In this document: positions 13,657 through 27,833 of the stretch, one piece after another
How the letters are laid out: every line of letters starts with the position of its first letter
How positions within the stretch are numbered: the stretch's first letter is position 1
From: Polyodon spathula
Taxonomy: Eukaryota > Chordata > Actinopteri > Acipenseriformes > Polyodontidae
Length of the DNA stretch: 64,000 bases
Reading direction: 5' to 3'
NCBI RefSeq assembly: GCF_017654505.1
Contig: NC_054534.1
Span: 28,203,689 to 28,267,688, forward strand
Notes under the pieces: model-generated
Told to the model about the DNA's origin: nothing
The model's input: only the letters and a program-made list of their open reading frames with translations
Databases searched by the model: none
Position numbers and translations under genes: made by a program

Positions 13657-13802
13657 ATATATATCTCAAAGTTGATATATTGCCTATTTGGCACCCCATA
13701 CTATACCTGCAGTTGGTTTTGCAAACTCTGCCATCTACTGTTAAATTCTAGTAGAAATAAATTCACACAATGAGGAGCAAAAGGCACTGAACACTTAATT
13801 AG

Positions 13803-14160
13803 AGGGTAGGTTTACTAAAGTATTGTGCCTGTCGCAATAGTCGCAAACGAGCTGCAAACAAGTTGGAAGTCTTGGGTAAAATGTACTAGACAGACATAAT
13901 GCTATTTGCGACTTTTTAGGGATGCTTTGCAGTTCAAGTTTTTCTTTGCGGTTCAACCTCAGACGAATAAGTAGTTATGGGTGTTTCTGCATTAATTCGC
14001 AAATAGAGAGTGCAAATCTCAAATATTAAAATGAGATGTAGGAAAGCTGCAGACAATTGCACCATTTTTTTAAATAATATTTGAATGCATGTTTTAAACA
14101 GTTGCAATTGTTGCTGGCATTTCCCAGCCCGCCATTTCTCATGCAATGGATTGGAGATGA
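13803..14160 (+). mobile_element. PIF/Harbinger transposase fragment
   Basis: At 14101-14157 one plus-strand frame reads VAIVAGISQPAISHAM, which matches the helix-turn-helix of HARBI1-type transposases (consensus around GxSQPxxSRxx). It ends at a TGA. Upstream, the words GTAGGTTTACTAAAG and AATGTACTAGAC resemble Harbinger termini, whose family consensus contains 'TGTACTAA'. The DDE domain is absent. A short, decayed piece; the left border is approximate. Confidence 0.5.
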
Positions 14161-17100
14161 ACAGCGAGATACTTATTTTTCCCTAAAACCAGGGAGCAAT
14201 ATACTGCACACATGTGCCGCTAACCCCTCCAGCTCATTCGGAGCATCTGTACAGGAATAGGAAACATACCTATTCTGTTAATGTACAGGTGGTTTGTTAT
14301 TGTATTCAATTTAGCACTGCACCAATGACTAACTTAAATAAAAGCAGACAGTATACATTTGGCTTGTAGGCTACTCACGATAATACAAATTAGTGGTATA
14401 ATGCAAAATTTGTTGCTAGTTCCTTGAAATTTGTATTAATGAGAATTTCCAATGTGTTTTTGTTTCAGATTAAATACACAGCACCAAACCATAATGAAGA
14501 AGTATTGGTTTGCCAATTAATTGATTCTCCATGCTGCAGCAAGCACAGGAAAGGTAATGATGAAATCTAAAGCTCAATGAAATCTCAGTAAATCATTTTT
14601 TTCGTACTAAAAGCTCTGCAGATTGCATTCACAGATGCTGACTGATGAGCAACTTACATTTGAAAGCCTATTGATTAGGCTGTTATTAATGAAACACTGG
14701 AGTAACCCAGTTGCATATCTAATGACCAATATGCGTTGCTCCGCAGTTCTATCTTGTTAATGATTTTTTTTTTTCTGTTACTGTGTACAGTACTTATCAC
14801 AAACACCAATCCTGTGCTAAATATAAATATTATAAGATAAATGTTCCATCCAATAGTAGTTGGTAGCAATTACAGTTGAACTATATTCACTAGCTATCCT
14901 GTATATCACCAGAAAATAGAGGCATCTTTACTGCTACTGTACATGCACAACATTTGCTTGTTTATTAAGTGTATAACCAAGATTATATACCGACAAACAA
15001 CAAGACAGGTCTCCAACACAAAGCAAATTGAAAGGAAGACACTTGTTATTGTAAGTAACTTTTACAGTATTCTCAGTACTTACTATTGCTTGGGCCATTG
15101 TGTTTACTGTCCATCACTCTTTCATCAGTAAAAAATCCCTAGTGTCTATTTGAACATTTGCTTCAAAATAACTTAGTGTAATTTACCTTATGAAGTACTA
15201 CCTAATAAGACACATCTTATCTTGTTTTAATATGAGTTTCCTTCACAGAATGTGTGTTTGGTTGCTAGAAAGAAAAAAAAAACCCTAGATGGCTCTGGCC
15301 ATTCTGCAAACCTCTTGTTGTCATTTAAAGCTTTTCACTCTTTAATGGTAGCTAACGCATTACATCCAGCAGGTCACAAGCCTGACACTTTCTATTTGAA
15401 TCTCGATCCCAACAGCAGTGAAGTGAGTTGACAATCAATCTGGCATATCAAAAAGTCAGACCAGAAAACTGGTCCTTGCCACAGTTCATTGCTGCAGGAC
15501 CTCTGGAGGAAATGAAGTGAATCCTGCTGCTTAGCAGTGCAGCTAAGAAGACCTACATCAAAGCATCAAAAACACCACTCTTGGTACATGGTGTGTTACA
15601 ATAATTTCAGTACCAAGTGAAACAACACACACATCTTTATTGCTTTGACCAGTTGTATGTCATCAATTAAAATCTCTAGCATCCATCTGAACATGTGCTG
15701 CAAGCTTTTGTCCAAATAACTGTCCCTCTCAAAAACATTTTCTGATTCAGCAATATGGATGACAAGAATTTTGTCTGAAATCTCTAACTGTGTAAGTTGA
15801 AGTTATAGATATCAGATCACTGCTGTTGTGATCAAATTAATATAGTGTGATCATTTTGCACGATCTTAACAAAACACAGTTTTTTTTTTATATTTATTCA
15901 GAAATAATATTACAATATTTAGGTTAAGCCCAATGGGACCAGCGTGTGTATTTATACATGAGCTGCACATTGGTGACAGAGCAAACCTGTTATGAACAAC
16001 AATGGTAAAGATGACAGATAGTAAAGAAGGATTCAAACAAAGAGGACCAATTTCTTTTAAATGGATTTCAAAGAATTTTCAAATACACAACACAGTTTAT
16101 TAACCGTCTCCTCTCAAAGACTCTTCTAAACCAAAAATGTCAAACAAAAAGGTTCTTTGTACTGTAATTGCCACAGAACAAAGATATTTAGGTTTTAATA
16201 CCGATAAAATATTTATTTATTTATTTTTAAATCTACATAAAACAGTACGTTTTTTTGGTTGATTTTTTGTAATACTTTTCAAAAGGTATTACTCTTAATC
16301 AAACATATTAGTCTTTGTAGAAAACTAGTACATGTTTTGTTGGCATGTTTTTACTTATCATTTTACAACCAATATAAAAGACCATACAAAGTACCTTACA
16401 GTTTCACTGTACCAGTATCCAGTTCCACCGGTAGAATTACAACATCACATTATACTTTAAACAAAACATGTAATTGATACAAAGAACAAATACTGTATGA
16501 AAGGTAACTTTACCATCTCCTTCTCTGGTTTATGTCGATCGGTTTGTTAATGGCATATGGTGAGCCGTGAATGTAGGCATTCCGATATCTGGCTACCTTC
16601 TCCAGAGTGAGGTTTTCACAATTTGCAGGCAGGCTCATTTTCATCCATATACCACAGTGTAACCCAAATGGAGGACACTTTAGCTATGAAACGTCCAATA
16701 GATATGTATTTCCATGCAGCAGTGAAAAAGAGAGCACTCAAACAGAGCAGCTCATCACATTAAACGCAGAAAAAAGTGGATTTCTTGAAGCATATGCATT
16801 AGTTGAATTACAATACAACCAAGCACCTCATTGTGGTGAGAGTTTACTGTGGATCTTTTGTAGTTTATTCAGGGTCATACCCTGACAGATCACTGCCTGG
16901 GTACACTAAAGGCTCTCTCCTCTCAGCGCACCCTCTGGCTTCTCTCTTGTGCGATCAGCCAGTTATTACAGTCTGTTAGCCTGTCACTCAGAGCTGTGCG
17001 AACCACTGAGAGAGCACTAGGTTCAATGCTGTAGGACACCTGCAGGACAGATCTTCTATTGTGCTGCACTGGCTTATACATGATTTGGTAAAGTATTGCT

Positions 17101-17966
17101 CTTGGTTATTTGTGAAATGCTGTAACTTTATATGCCAGTACCAATATTTATCCTTGCCTTCTCATGTTAAGTGAGCTAACTACTTCTACAAACGGAGCTT
17201 AGTTTCAGAAAATAACCACTCTACTCTAAAACTGACACAACTTGCATTGTTTTCAAAAGCAGCATTGATTTTCAGTTTCTCTGTGTGAATCACTGTCAGT
17301 CAAGTTAAAGGAGATGCTTCAAAATGCTACAATAACTTATAGTCACCTATCTTTCCTTAATTTGCTCCTGTTCAACATTTAGGATGAATCAACGACACAT
17401 TTTTTAAACTCATTTTTCAATCAAATTAATTGTACAATTTCATATATCAGAAAAATGCCAATGAGCTTGCTACTGTAACAGGATGGGCATGAACTGGCGA
17501 CCCTGAATACCACAAGATTGTGAACTATGATCTAGCTGTTGATCTAATGCTGCTATAACATGGGAGCACATTAATATAACGTAAGCTAGGCAGCTGACAA
17601 AGCTTCCTATTTGAATTAAACCTCTACTCTTAATTACAAATCCAAAACATGTTTTCTGCAGAACAGATTTATGCATTCAGCTGTGACCTTAATCCCTGAA
17701 TTTAAATGCAGTCACAAAATATTGCCGAATTCAAGGCTTTAAATTGGAATACATCTCTGCAGCATCACTACATTATTCATTATTCCTTTGCTGCCTTGGG
17801 TTAGAAACATGCACATCACACTTCCATTTAAACACTACAGCAAGCAACAGCTTTGCTGTCTTCAATCGGTACCTTAAACACCACTTGGAAACCATATGAA
17901 CATGCAACATTAGTGGAAGTGAGCAGAAGAACAAAAGGCTGCAATTGCCTTTTTTATGATGTGAAA
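14161..17966. other. Unannotated AT-rich DNA
   Basis: Several ORFs of 60-92 residues occur here (for example 16607-16885), but none shows a known domain, codon bias or plausible splice borders. No mobile element was recognised. This is one of the least repeat-laden stretches of the window. Confidence 0.5.
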
Positions 17967-18028
17967 CATAGGTGCCGACTTTTCTTTTTGCCAATGGGTG
18001 CTTTGGAATGTGCAGCAGGAGAGTATGT

Positions 18029-18067
<39 letters not shown>

Positions 18068-18173
18068 TGTTTGTTGGTTGCCTCACCATCGGTCTAGTGG
18101 TCTTATTCCACCTTCCGGTTTGATACTGCCAACATCTAATGGAACTCTCCAGAGCACCCAGTCGGTGCCTGTG
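17967..18173. mobile_element. Short hAT-like non-autonomous element
   Basis: The left end CATAGGTGCCGACT and the right end reversed, CACAGGCACCGACT, form a 14-bp inverted repeat with two mismatches. Both continue into GGTGCT-type words. The interior is mostly a (TG)n array (18029-18066). No clear 8-bp target duplication remains. Confidence 0.55.

Positions 18174-20191
<2,018 letters not shown>

Positions 20192-20230
<39 letters not shown>
20192..20230. repeat. Poly(T) run
   Basis: About 39 T in a row, just left of the structured 117-bp repeat. Confidence 0.9.
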
Positions 20231-20236
<6 letters not shown>

Positions 20237-20264
20237 AAAATAAAGAAATAAATAATTTTCTAAT

Positions 20265-20381
20265 AGCGATACAACCCTCTCGATGACTTACGTTAGCGCC
20301 CTTGCCTACGGCTCGGGACACATAACTCCAGTCGTGGTCATCTACCACACGGTAGAGCCCGCATCGACGGGCTCTATCGCT
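20265..20381. repeat. 117-bp CpG-rich structured element with inverted ends
   Basis: The ends are AGCGATACAACCCTCTCGATG and, reversed, AGCGATAGAGCCCGTCGATG, an imperfect inverted repeat of about 20 bp. Near the right end TAGAGCCCG and CGGGCTCTA (20353-20361, 20368-20376) form a perfect 9-bp stem with a 6-nt loop. About a dozen CpGs fall within 117 bp, far above the neighbourhood. It lies between poly(T) and (TA)n. I do not recognise the family; a miniature inverted-repeat transposon is the likeliest reading. Confidence 0.6.

Positions 20382-20383
<2 letters not shown>

Positions 20384-20462
<79 letters not shown>
20384..20462. repeat. (TA)n microsatellite
   Basis: About 39 TA units directly after the structured element. 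It is followed by two copies of AAAAAATAACAT (about 20503 and 20532). Confidence 0.95.
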
Positions 20463-20465
<3 letters not shown>

Positions 20466-21087
20466 ACATCAAATATAATAACCATGTTATTTGTGCTTAG
20501 CAAAAAATAACATGTTATGCACGTCATCACAAAAAATAACATCTGCCATGCCCATCGCTGGAGTCGACGCAGTGGAAGTACATTTTTCTTTTTAGCTGAC
20601 TCTCAGTCTAATTTGACTGTATTTCAGTTTAAAAAGTACCGAAGTAAAACATTTACAAAGCTGTATCATTCACTGCAAACATTTTAAGCCGATTGAGACC
20701 CTTACAATGCAAACTGAAACCGTCAGAATGAAAATAGGGGAGGGCACCAAACCAATGAATGTGGAACAGGGACTGGCAAATAGTACAGCTCTGAAAGCAG
20801 ACAGCACACGTAACAATCACAGTAAGGCAGAGCAACTAGACCAAGAAATCAATTCGGCCTGGGTGAGCAAATCCATCACTTTGAACAAGACACGTTGACT
20901 CCTCAACAGCCGCAGCTCCCATAAAAAGTTCCTTTGGTTCCTTCGGTCTTACAATGAAAAGCACAATACTGATGCACCAATGGACTGGAGATTGCGGAAG
21001 GACATATCATAGTTCCACTTGAAACTGAACAAATACTGGGAAAAAAACATAAAACAACTCAGACAGAGCATTGTACAAACACAATGC
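20463..21087. other. Unannotated DNA
   Basis: No gene or element recognised; the ORF at 20707-20898 is without known similarity. Confidence 0.45.
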
Positions 21088-21095
21088 ACCATGAC

Positions 21096-21212
21096 CAGTG
21101 GCGGAGCAATAGCAGGTGCAACTGCACACGGGCCAGTCCACTCAGAGGGCCTCGGAGGTGTTAGAAAGTGTGTGTGTGTGTGTGTATGTATATACACACA
21201 CACACACACACT

Positions 21213-21297
<85 letters not shown>

Positions 21298-22009
21298 TTT
21301 GTTTTGTTTTTAACAGTGATATTGTCCTTCGCGTTTATATTTACAGATGTTACACATTTGTATCACTGTAGCTGCCGGTGTGCTATTGTGCCAATAATTC
21401 AGATTCTATCCTCCCTCATTTCAACAGGTATCACTATTTTAATTATGAAAACTTTTTTCTCCAGGAGGCTGTTACGGGGCACGTTTCCAAGGAAGGTTTT
21501 GGGGTACTATTCAGCACAGACATTTGCAGTTATATTCTGTGTGCACAATTCCTCCTGTAGTTTAGCCGGAAGCTGTTGGATGCTGCTGCGGGCACCAAAA
21601 TAAACTACTGCAAATCAACATGCCTGCATTTCTGATTTAAAAATAATAATAATAAAAAACGGTTCCCTAAGTGATACAATTTCTGCAAATGTCGGTGCTC
21701 AGTTGTGAATTCTGTAATAATTTCTGTGATCACAGAATTGAGGAATCCTGATTAAACATGTTTGTTTATGATTAAAAATAGTGTACACTCGGATGTAAAG
21801 ATGTACGCAAAATAAAATAAAGTAGGCAAGTAGAAAATTATTACCTATAGTTTCATACATGCTAACATTCTGACAATTAAATGCAGTTCAATATTGAACA
21901 CTTGATTTGGTGTGTTTGATGTTTATAAATAATGGTTAAATTAACGTTTGGGGGGGGGCCAACAATAAGATTCTGCAACGGGGCCCTTCTTCCTCTTCCT
22001 CCGCCACTG
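21096..22009. mobile_element. hAT-type non-autonomous element
   Basis: The left end CAGTGGCGGA and the right end TCCGCCACTG are perfect 10-bp inverted repeats, and both are followed inward by GGCC-containing words (GGGCC). The flanks are ACCATGAC (21088-21095) and GCCATGAC (22010-22017), an 8-bp target duplication with one mismatch, as expected for hAT. The interior holds a (TG)n(CA)n(TA)n(TG)n array at 21168-21297 and no transposase domain. The ORFs inside are mostly translated microsatellite. Confidence 0.8.
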
Positions 22010-22559
22010 GCCATGACCCAACTGAAAATATCAGACTCCTTTTTACTGGTTAGCCTCACCTCTTCAACTTCACTCGTAGCCCTGCTTCTGACACAAGAAA
22101 CAAATACATATATATTTATTGATTCATATTGTGTCCGGTAGTCAACCCTGTCTTAGAGAAGACTTTGGCTAAGAGAACACTTTCCTTGAGTTGTCACATT
22201 CAAAACAGATCATTATACAACAAATGTTCCTAAATATTTAAATGCTTACCTGAAAAACAGTAAATGCTAAATTGTAGAATATTTTGTTTTTTATGTCCAC
22301 CTTTTAAATATATTCTGTTTTCACCATCAGTGAATTATAAAACAAAATGAAAACATAAATACATGAAAACAGCAGACGCATTAAATGTTCCCTTTTTGTA
22401 CTGGACAGAGATCTTTAGCAGAAATATTTCCGATCTTTGATACAGCTGTCTTTTCCATTGACGCAAACTAAACCAGCTGACAGGATAAAACATTTATGTA
22501 GGATGCAGAGAATAACGGTTACTAAACATTATGTACTATACAAGCGCCCTTTTTCCCCT

Positions 22560-22611
22560 CTGTGTTCGTCAAAACACGAGGGCCATGATCCCCCCGGCCC
22601 CCCAGCTCCGA
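22560..22611. mobile_element. Possible hAT terminal fragment
   Basis: Read in reverse, the stretch begins CAGGGGCGGTCGGAGC and continues with a G-rich block, as hAT ends do. No opposite end found nearby. Confidence 0.3.
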
Positions 22612-24528
22612 CCGCCCCTGCGCTTCACATGTGCACAGATTTTATGATCAGTTAAATCCCACATGACTAAGTTGGCTGACTAATGAGCGTGGGATGAACA
22701 ACAAATTGCAATTTCTGTAATTGTAAACAAACTGTGCCTGTTCTGGTTTCTAACAAGCCAAGGTACAGAAACTTGACATTATCAATAGAACATCACAGAT
22801 ACTACTAAGATGTTAAATATCAATAGGGCTTTCTTGGTCACATAAAGATGTACTATTATTAATGAGCTATGAGATAGTCTACTTGAACTTGTATAGCCTC
22901 TTTTAATTATACTCGCTTTGGTATTAATTTTAAGAGAAGTAAATTGCAAACATGGATTTGTTTTAATTATTCCATCATTATCTTCATTATTTACTTGATT
23001 AAGGGCTGTCCACTCCAATTCTGTGGCATTTGTTTCTAAAATAATTTTTACAGTGTCTCAGAAATAAAGAGAGGTATATGAATATGCTTCATGAGAGATA
23101 CATTGCTTTCATGACCTGAGGATACATCATGAGTTCCACTAGGAGGCAGCAAAGTATCAGAAACGATGAGCATCTGTGAACAGTTGAACCCTTCATTAGT
23201 AGTTGTGGAAACACTAGTTGTGGGCTAAAAAGTAATATTAACTTGTGTATTAGCATATGTAACTGAGCTATGTACCATACATAAAACCTGTACATAAATA
23301 CACACTGTATTACCTCTTGTGTGGATTGACTCATAACTGATCTAATGCTTAGAACAGCATAATACCCTATGTATCTAACAAGCACAGCACTAGACATTTT
23401 TGTTAGTTAGGAAAGCCAATGGGTTCGAAGCAAAAATATATTGTTATATATAGATATTAACTGTGTAGAATACACAGGGGATCAGCATTCTCACTGCAAG
23501 GGTGGAGAATAGAGCAGTTTTTATTTGGCCACTGGGGTTATAGCCTGCTTTTCAATCAGGGGTACCTTTTTAGCTCTTAACGTTTTCCATATGGGAACAA
23601 AACTGATGTGCCAAAGAGAAAAGGAGATACACTTGTGAATAGTTTTTTTTTTTCCTCTCATTTTTTTTTTTTTTTTTTTTGATCTTTTATTTAACTTGTA
23701 GCCTTATCATAACTGCATTCTACCATTGGTTTTCCAGTAATTCTGTATCAGGAGTGGTTGCATATTTCATTGACTAAAAAATCCTATCTGCCGGTGCTCA
23801 TTAAGACAGATGTTCGGGGCGTGGAAGCCAGGGCTTTGTCTCTTGCTATTTTCACCTATCACCCTAGATTTCCTGTTCAAACCCAGTTGCAGCTCTTTCT
23901 CTTGCGTTAGCTTTTTTCCTCCTCAGTTTTTCATGTGTGTGTCGGTCCCCTTTGTAGAATGAAGAAACAAAAATGTGATGGGTGTCATAAAAAATATTTC
24001 TGTGCTTTGCCAAAACAAATAAAGCCACACTCCTACTGAGAGCACTGTATCAAGGTTAATACTTGCAGCTTTTATTTTACTATCCATATTAAAATATATA
24101 TATACCTTATCCCATACAGCCTGTGTACCACCAACTCTGTTGGCTCAACGTCATCTGCAGCATACATTTTAATTATGTTACCAATACAATGCAAACTTAT
24201 CATTAAGCTAAAACTAAAATGCCAGTAAACCCACTTTATGAATCAAAGCACAAATGCCAGTTGCTGTACAACCTCTACCCCCTCAGAAAACAAGACAGTA
24301 TGTTTTATGCATAACCCCCCTTTTCTTTCACATGTTTTGTAAGTTCCTGTTTCAGGAGGTTACCTGACAATCACATATTTTCATAACAACATTTTCAAAC
24401 CCAATTAATTTGGTTATGGGAAATTTTACTTTACAAATAGAAGTTCAGCCAAGCTGAAATCCTACAGATTAAACTGCAATCATTATAATATCGTGGTCAA
24501 GGTGTTACTCATTTCCTTTAAGCAAATG

Positions 24529-24530
<2 letters not shown>
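22612..24530. other. Unannotated AT-rich DNA
   Basis: Poly(T) at about 23663-23681. No exon, RNA or mobile element recognised. Confidence 0.5.

Positions 24531-24597
<67 letters not shown>
24531..24597. repeat. (TA)n microsatellite, left of Tc1
   Basis: About 33 TA units ending exactly at the Tc1 inverted repeat. Confidence 0.95.
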
Positions 24598-24598
<1 letters not shown>

Positions 24599-26202
24599 CT
24601 CTGGAAAAAATTAAGAGACCACTGCAAATTTTTCTTAAATCAGCATCTCTACATGTATGGCAGCCATTCCATTCCAGTGTCTGTTGAATTCCAACACAGG
24701 CACGCCTCATTCTACTGAATGAGGTACTGATTAGGGGATCACCTGAACCAAATCTTATTTAACAAGGAAAAGTATAAAAACCACTCCTGTGTTCATCACT
24801 ACCCTCTTGCAATAGGACCAGCTGGATGGCAAAACAGTGCTAGTAGTACATCAAAAGTAATTGGAATAAAAAAATTGAGTTGAAAAGGAAAGTTTTGAGT
24901 GAGGAAAAGAAGGGTTCAATTCTGGCTTTACTGGCAGAGGGATACAGTGAGCTTCGGGTTGCTTCCATCCTTAAAATTTCAAAAGACGGCGGTTCATAAG
25001 AACAAGGTCAAGCAGCACACATTGGGGACAACAAAGCTACAGACCGGCAGAGGGCGAAAACGACTCTCCACTGACCGGGATGACCGCCAACTCATTCGAA
25101 TGTCACTCAGCAACCGTAGGATGACATCAAGTGACCTACAAAAAGAATGGCAAACGGCAGCTGGGGTGAAGTGCACGGCAAGGACGGTTCGAAACAGGCT
25201 CCTAGGGGCAGGGCTGAAGTCGTGCAAAGCTAGAAAAAAGCCCTTCATCAATGAGAAGCAAAGAAGAGCCAGGCTGAGGTTTGCAAAAGACCATAAGGAT
25301 TGGACCGTAGAGAACTGGAGTAAGGTCATCTTCTCTGATGAGTCCAATTTTCAGCTTTGCCCAACACCTGGTCGTCTAATGGTTAGACGGAGACCTGGAG
25401 AGGCCTACAAGCCACAGTGTCTCACACGCACTGTGAAATGTGGTGGAGGATTGGTGATGATCTGGGGGTGCTTCAGGATGGAATCGGGCAGATTTGTCTT
25501 TGTGAAGGACGCATGAATCAAGCCAAGTACAAGGTTGTCCTGGAAGAAAACGTGCTTCCTTCTGCTCTGACAATGTTCCCCAACTCTGAGGATTGGTTTT
25601 TCCAGCAGGACAACGCTCCATGCCACACAGCCAGGTCAATCAAGGTGTGGATGGAGGACCACTAGATCAAGACCCTGTCATGGCCAGCCCAATCTCCAGA
25701 CCTGAACCCCTTGAAAACCTCTGGAATGTGATCAAGAGGAAGATGGATGGTCACTAGCCATCAAACAAAGCCGAGCTGCTTGAATTTTTGCGCCAGGAGT
25801 GGCATAAAGTCACCCAACATCAATATGAAAGACTGGTGGAGAGTATGCCAAGACGCATGAAAGCTGTGATTGAAAATCAGGGTTATTCCACCAAATATTG
25901 ATTTCTGAACTCTTCCTAAGTTAAAACATTAGTATTGTGTTGTTTAAAAATGAATATGAACTTATTTGCTTTGCATTATTCGAGGTCTGACAACACTGCA
26001 TCTTTTTTGTTATTTTGACCAGTTGTCATTTTCTGCAAATAAATGCTCTAAATGACAATATTTTTATTTGGAATTTGGGAGAAATGTTGTCAGTAGTTTA
26101 TAGAATAAAACAAAAATGTTCATTTTACCCAAACACATACCTATAAATAGTAAAACCAGAGAAATTGATAATTTTGCAGTGGTCTCTTAATTTTTTCCAG
26201 AG

Positions 26203-26204
<2 letters not shown>
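24598..26204 (+). mobile_element. Tc1/mariner element, near full length
   Basis: The left end GCTCTGGAAAAAATTAAGAG and the right end reversed, AGCTCTGGAAAAAATTAAGA, are near-perfect inverted repeats that continue through GACCACTGCAAA. The length of 1607 bp is normal for an intact fish Tc1. It sits between a (TA)n array and a (TG)n(TA)n array, so it inserted into a TA inside a compound microsatellite. The transposase is broken by frameshifts and stops. Confidence 0.95.
24899..25902 (+). pseudogene. Tc1 transposase, frameshifted
   Basis: Almost the whole cut-and-paste transposase can be followed. The helix-turn-helix region and GRGRKR-type linker (LQTGRGRKRLST) come first. Next come WSKVIFSDESNF with the first catalytic D, then GGGLVMIWGCF. 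The second D follows in another frame (FFQQDNAPCHTA). Last is SPDLNP, followed after a one-base loss by ENLW, where the third catalytic residue would lie. Breaks: a frame change near 25500, a TAG after MEDH at 25663, the one-base loss near 25710, and a TAG near 25755. The stop is TGA at 25900. The catalytic residues are all still coded, so decay is recent. Confidence 0.92.

Positions 26205-26251
<47 letters not shown>
26205..26251. repeat. (TG)n(TA)n microsatellite, right of Tc1
   Basis: About 17 TG units then about 7 TA units; the right half of the array that hosts the Tc1 insertion. Confidence 0.9.
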
Positions 26252-26695
26252 CAAAGCACAAACATCCACATGTTGATGAAATGCTGGTCTACACTACAGA
26301 ACTCTATTTTAGTTGAAATGTTTCTCCTAAAGATTTTCTGACCTTTACTGTCATATAACATTTAACTATCAAGTGGAAGGGGAAGTGTGATCAGACTGGA
26401 TGTTGTGGATGTGTGATTATAGATGTGTCTGTAATCAGTATACAACAAGCACTCGATAAGCACCCTTTACAGTGCACGATATATCAAGCATTTTTAGACA
26501 AAGGTACTATCCTGTCTGTCAAACCATCCATTTGAAATATTCTGACTGATGGATATATAATTACAGCCAATGAAAGACAACTCAACCTAATGTGCATTGG
26601 AAAACAATCACCTGTTTGTTCTGGAAGCCCTAACACAGCAATTGTTATCAACGGCATTCCACTAAATGTATATATATAAACACATAAATGTTTAA
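26252..26695. other. Unannotated DNA
   Basis: Nothing recognised. Confidence 0.5.
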
Positions 26696-26703
26696 ATTAT
26701 AAG

Positions 26704-27825
26704 TAGTGTTCCACGTTTTCAGTATTTATTTTCAAAAAGTTAGTTTATTGTACATATATTAAAATATGGATAAAATTTGTGAAAATGTCTTTTTAATTGA
26801 AACATCAGTAAAACTCGGGGTGGGGGAAGGGAATCTCAGTATACACACTTTACATGTTGAATAAGATTTCTGGTTTCTGATTAATATCCTGGCATCAGCA
26901 CAAAACAAGCCAGGTTTATTCGCCTTGAAATCATAAAAAGAAAAGAAAAATGACAGAACTGGGTGGTGCAAGCCATTGGAAGACGCGTCAAAAATCACAC
27001 TGGACATTTCCATCAATGAGTTCCATAAGTTTACCAACTAAAGCATCACCCTTTTCTGTCAAATATTTACGATTAAGATTGTCAGCGTTAGGCAGTGTTT
27101 TAGCTGATGGACAGTACTGTGGCACAAAGTCACAAATACATACCTCTGCAATAAACAGTGGCTGTCTAGCAAAGCACAGCGCTCTGACAAACTCATTAAC
27201 ACAGTCATTCGGTACATTCATAAGTCACATAAACTGATTGCTTGTCTGTGTTCTCTTTCTTGTTTTAGTTTAATGTGTCGCTTATGTTCCTTTATTGTCA
27301 GCAAAATATGTATCTCAATTCAGCAGTATCTGCAGTGCTTTGCATCCTCTGCCTCATTTTCTGCTATTTTTGCTTTTTGTATACTTCAAAACATTAATTT
27401 TCTTTTGAATATTCATAAACTGATTTGTTTTCTCCCCATTCCTCGTCCACTAAACATATTATATTTTTGTGCAAGTATTTCAATTTCGTTTTTGATCAAG
27501 ATAGTAGTTACTACACCCAGCAACTGCCACAATAATCAGACTTTTATTGGCAACATAATCAGGTGATAATGTGTTTGTGAAGTGACAGAGAACCACGTTT
27601 GAACGTTATTTGATCCTCGGACGTCTAAACGTCTGCTGTATCCTAGGATACAGTGTAGGTCTGCTTATTAAAATGTCAAAAAGAGTCAAAACAAAACAGC
27701 ATTTTAATCACAATATTGTGACTTTTCTAGAAAATAGTACCGGGAAAATATTGAATAGACAAAAATCGGGTACAAATCAGTAAAAAACGGCGTCCAGTAA
27801 AATTCGGAATAAACCGCAAACACTA
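26704..27825 (-). mobile_element. hAT element with perfect 8-bp TSD
   Basis: ATTATAAG lies at 26696-26703 and again at 27826-27833, a perfect 8-bp target duplication. The ends are TAGTGTTCCACGTTTT and, reversed, TAGTGTTTGCGGTTTA, giving short imperfect inverted repeats. The 1122-bp interior contains a minus-strand remnant that resembles the CGGBP1-like protein of certain hAT elements (26988-27221). Seen: duplication and ends. Inferred: superfamily, which fits both the 8-bp duplication and the coding remnant. Confidence 0.85.
26988..27221 (-). pseudogene. CGGBP1-like / hAT transposase N-terminal fragment
   Basis: The 77-residue frame contains VNEFVRALCFARQPLFIAE, then a segment with SAKTLPNADNLNRKYL and a tail GDALVGKLMELI. 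The order 'F.RAL..A..PL...E ... F....C..A.TLP....L...YL' is what I recall for CGG-repeat-binding-protein-like genes, which derive from hAT transposases. The zinc-finger start and catalytic domain are not readable here. The similarity is from memory; it could instead be an unrelated small gene, but the matching 8-bp target duplication around it favours a transposon. Confidence 0.55.
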
Positions 27826-27833
27826 ATTATAAG

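Noticed and set aside
21019..21603. 194-residue ORF on the plus strand
   Set aside because: Its middle is translated (TG)n(CA)n(TA)n microsatellite within the hAT-type element; no domain and no conserved codon use.
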